Assembly (NCBI GenBank): GCA_035264365.1
Contig: DATFQI010000028.1
Location: 1-6,392 of the forward strand
Reading direction: 5' to 3'
From: DATFQI01 sp035264365
Lineage (GTDB): Bacteria > Actinomycetota > Thermoleophilia > Solirubrobacterales > Solirubrobacteraceae
DNA length: 6,392 nucleotides
In this document: piece by piece, positions 5,240-6,392 of the stretch
How the letters are laid out: each line of letters opens with the position of its first letter
Numbering within the stretch: the first letter of the stretch is position 1
Made by a program: the position numbers and the translations under genes
The notes under the pieces: model-generated
What the model saw: only the letters and a program-made list of their open reading frames with translations
Databases searched by the model: none
Told to the model about the DNA's origin: nothing

Positions 5240-5857
5240 ATGGCCAGGACCTACGGCGACCGCTGCGGCGTCGCGCGCGCGCTCGACCTCGTCGGCGAGC
5301 GCTGGGCGCTGCTGGTGGTGCGGGAGCTGCTGCTCGGTCCGAAGCGCTTCACCGACCTGCGCGCCGGCCTGCCGCAGGTCGGACCCGACGTGCTCTCCCA
5401 GCGCCTGCGCGAGCTCGAGGCCGCCGGGATCGTCGCCCGCCGCACGCTCGACCCGCCGGCCTCGGCGAAGGTCTACGCGCTGACGCCGAGAGGCGCGCGC
5501 CTGGAGCCCGTGATCCTCGAGCTCGGCCGCTTCGGGAGCACTGCGCCGTTCCCCGACGGCGACCCGACCTTCGGCTCCGACGCTCTGGCGCTCGCGCTCA
5601 AGACGCTCTACGAGCCGGGCGGTCCGGCGGCCACCGTGACGCTACGGCTCGCCGGCCAGGACTTCCGCGTGCGCACGGGGGAGGGCCCGCTCGAGCTCGC
5701 CCGTGGCGCGGCCGACGAGCCCGACGCGACGATCGAGGCCGAGCCCGGACCGCTCGCCGCGGTGCTCTGGCACGGCGCCGATCCCGCCGGCATCGAGATC
5801 ACGGGCGACCGTCGCGCCGCCGCCCGCTTCCTCAAGCGCTTCCCGCTGCCGGCCTAG
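5240..5857 (+). CDS. HxlR-family winged-helix transcriptional regulator with C-terminal SCP2-like domain
   Basis: This is a 205-residue DNA-binding protein. Residues about 5-98 form the HxlR winged helix: DRCGVARALDLVGERWALLV with Cys9 at the family's conserved N-terminal Cys position, LLLGPKRFTDLRAGL, the recognition-helix region VLSQRLRELEAAGIV (51-65) and wing/turn KVYALTPRG (77-85). Residues about 108-205 are an extra alpha/beta part (ALALALKTLY, VTLRLAGQDFRVRTGEG, DATIEAEPGPLAAVLWHG, then GDRRAAARFLKRF) that resembles the SCP2 sterol-carrier-like tail found on some actinobacterial HxlR proteins; it might bind a hydrophobic ligand. HxlR members such as YodB and HypR sense quinones or other electrophiles through the N-terminal Cys, so a similar role is possible here. 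It is divergent from the VOC gene with shared half-sites over both -35 elements, suggesting autoregulation and control of that gene. There is no Shine-Dalgarno. Its stop overlaps the stop of the convergent amidotransferase gene. Confidence 0.88.
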   Translation: MARTYGDRCGVARALDLVGERWALLVVRELLLGPKRFTDLRAGLPQVGPDVLSQRLRELEAAGIVARRTLDPPASAKVYALTPRGARLEPVILELGRFGSTAPFPDGDPTFGSDALALALKTLYEPGGPAATVTLRLAGQDFRVRTGEGPLELARGAADEPDATIEAEPGPLAAVLWHGADPAGIEITGDRRAAARFLKRFPLPA

Positions 5858-6392
5858 CCGAGCTGCGTCTGGAGCCAGAGCTCCAGCAGGCCGAGCTGCC
5901 AGAGCGTGGAGCCGTCGAGGTTGGTGCGGTGGGCGTTGGGGTCGGCGAGCATCGGCTCGACGACCTCCGGGCGGAACAGGCCGCGATCGCGGGCGGCGGA
6001 GGAGGTGAGCGCGTCGCGGACCATGCCGAGCACCGGCTCCTCGAGGTGGCTCAGCGCCGGCACCGGGAAGTAGCCCTTCTCGCGGTCGATAACCGCGTCG
6101 GGCACGACGCCGCGGGCCGCGGCCTTGAGGATGCCCTTGCCGCCGTCGGCGAGCTTGAGCTCCGGCGGGATGCGCGCGGCCAGCTCGACGAGCTCGTGGT
6201 CGAGGAACGGCGTGCGCGCCTCCAGGCCGTGGGCCATCGTCATGTTGTCGACGCGCTTGACCGGATCGTCGACGAGCATGATCCGCGTGTCGATGCGCAG
6301 CGCGCGGTCGACGGGCGTCTCCGCGCCGGGGCGCTCGAACCACTCGCGCGCGAACGCGCGCGAGACGTCGTCCGGCGCGGCCGCGCCGGTGA
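5854..6392 (-). CDS. Asparagine-synthase-family amidotransferase, C-terminal part; probably N-acetylglutaminylglutamine amidotransferase
   Basis: The frame is open from the window edge to the TAG at 5856-5854, giving the last 178 or so residues. The ATG at 6279 is internal, because the frame upstream still reads as family sequence (WFERPGAETPVDRALRIDTR). This is the end of the ATP-dependent synthase domain: LVDDPVKRVDNMTMAHGLEA, RTPFLDHELVELAARIP, then GGKGILKAAARGVVP, IDREKGYFPVPALSHLEEP and the terminal LWQLGLLELWLQTQLG. The KGYFPVPAL motif, the RGLFRPE motif and the WQ-LLE-WLQT ending match, from memory, the TIGR03104-type enzyme that amidates N-acetylglutaminylglutamine to the osmoprotectant NAGGN, rather than general AsnB. 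The N-terminal glutaminase domain and the usual partners (GNAT-type ligase, M42 peptidase) would lie beyond the window. Family is near certain, subtype less so. It overlaps the HxlR gene by 4 bp, tail to tail. Confidence 0.85.
   Translation of the reverse strand, partial: TGAAAPDDVSRAFAREWFERPGAETPVDRALRIDTRIMLVDDPVKRVDNMTMAHGLEARTPFLDHELVELAARIPPELKLADGGKGILKAAARGVVPDAVIDREKGYFPVPALSHLEEPVLGMVRDALTSSAARDRGLFRPEVVEPMLADPNAHRTNLDGSTLWQLGLLELWLQTQLG

Noticed and set aside
5161..5241. 27-codon N-terminal extension of the VOC protein
   Set aside because: The added residues do not resemble the family, the region holds the operator and both promoters, and a -10-like element sits 7 nt before the downstream ATG at 5160.
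6277..6279. ATG as the start of a short 141-residue amidotransferase
   Set aside because: The frame upstream stays open to the window edge and reads as family sequence (TPVDRALRIDTRI), so this Met is internal and the gene continues beyond the window.

Overview
The window is very GC-rich, and its genes have almost only G or C at third codon positions. The gene set fits a high-GC actinobacterium, and my best guess is the Thermoleophilia/Solirubrobacterales group. The signs are an MpsC-family (DUF2294) protein, an HxlR regulator with an SCP2-like tail, a Cfp30B-like tandem glyoxalase-fold protein, and promoters placed for leaderless transcripts. This placement is inference, because there is no rRNA or other marker gene here.

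Layout. Positions 1-2484 (+ strand) hold the end of a His-containing protein and, overlapping it by one base, a complete CopA-type copper-exporting P1B ATPase. This is a two-gene metal-handling unit whose start lies outside the window. Converging on it is a minus-strand series: an Rv0577/Cfp30B-like VOC protein (4381-5160), a secreted SGNH/GDSL-type hydrolase (3120-4325) and an MpsC/DUF2294 protein (2534-2959). The VOC and SGNH genes are 55 bp apart with no visible promoter between them. The SGNH and MpsC genes are separated by 160 bp that look non-coding but carry several strong inverted repeats. I read this gap as a possible structured mRNA leader for the MpsC gene.

At 5161-5239 the VOC gene and an HxlR-family regulator (5240-5857, + strand) diverge from a compact control region. 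Both sides have a -35-like and a TANNNT -10-like element ending 7 nt before the ATG. GTTGG/CCAAC half-sites cover both -35 elements. The simplest reading is one HxlR operator controlling both genes, perhaps in response to electrophiles or aldehydes.

The regulator gene ends tail-to-tail with a minus-strand asparagine-synthase-family amidotransferase (5854 to the window edge, 5' end missing). The two genes share the palindrome CTAG as both stop codons. The amidotransferase fragment most resembles the enzyme that makes the osmoprotectant N-acetylglutaminylglutamine amide (NAGGN).

I see no mobile element, CRISPR array, tRNA or rRNA. Nothing here is clearly a new system. The two places most worth testing are the divergent leaderless promoter/operator and the structured leader before the MpsC gene.
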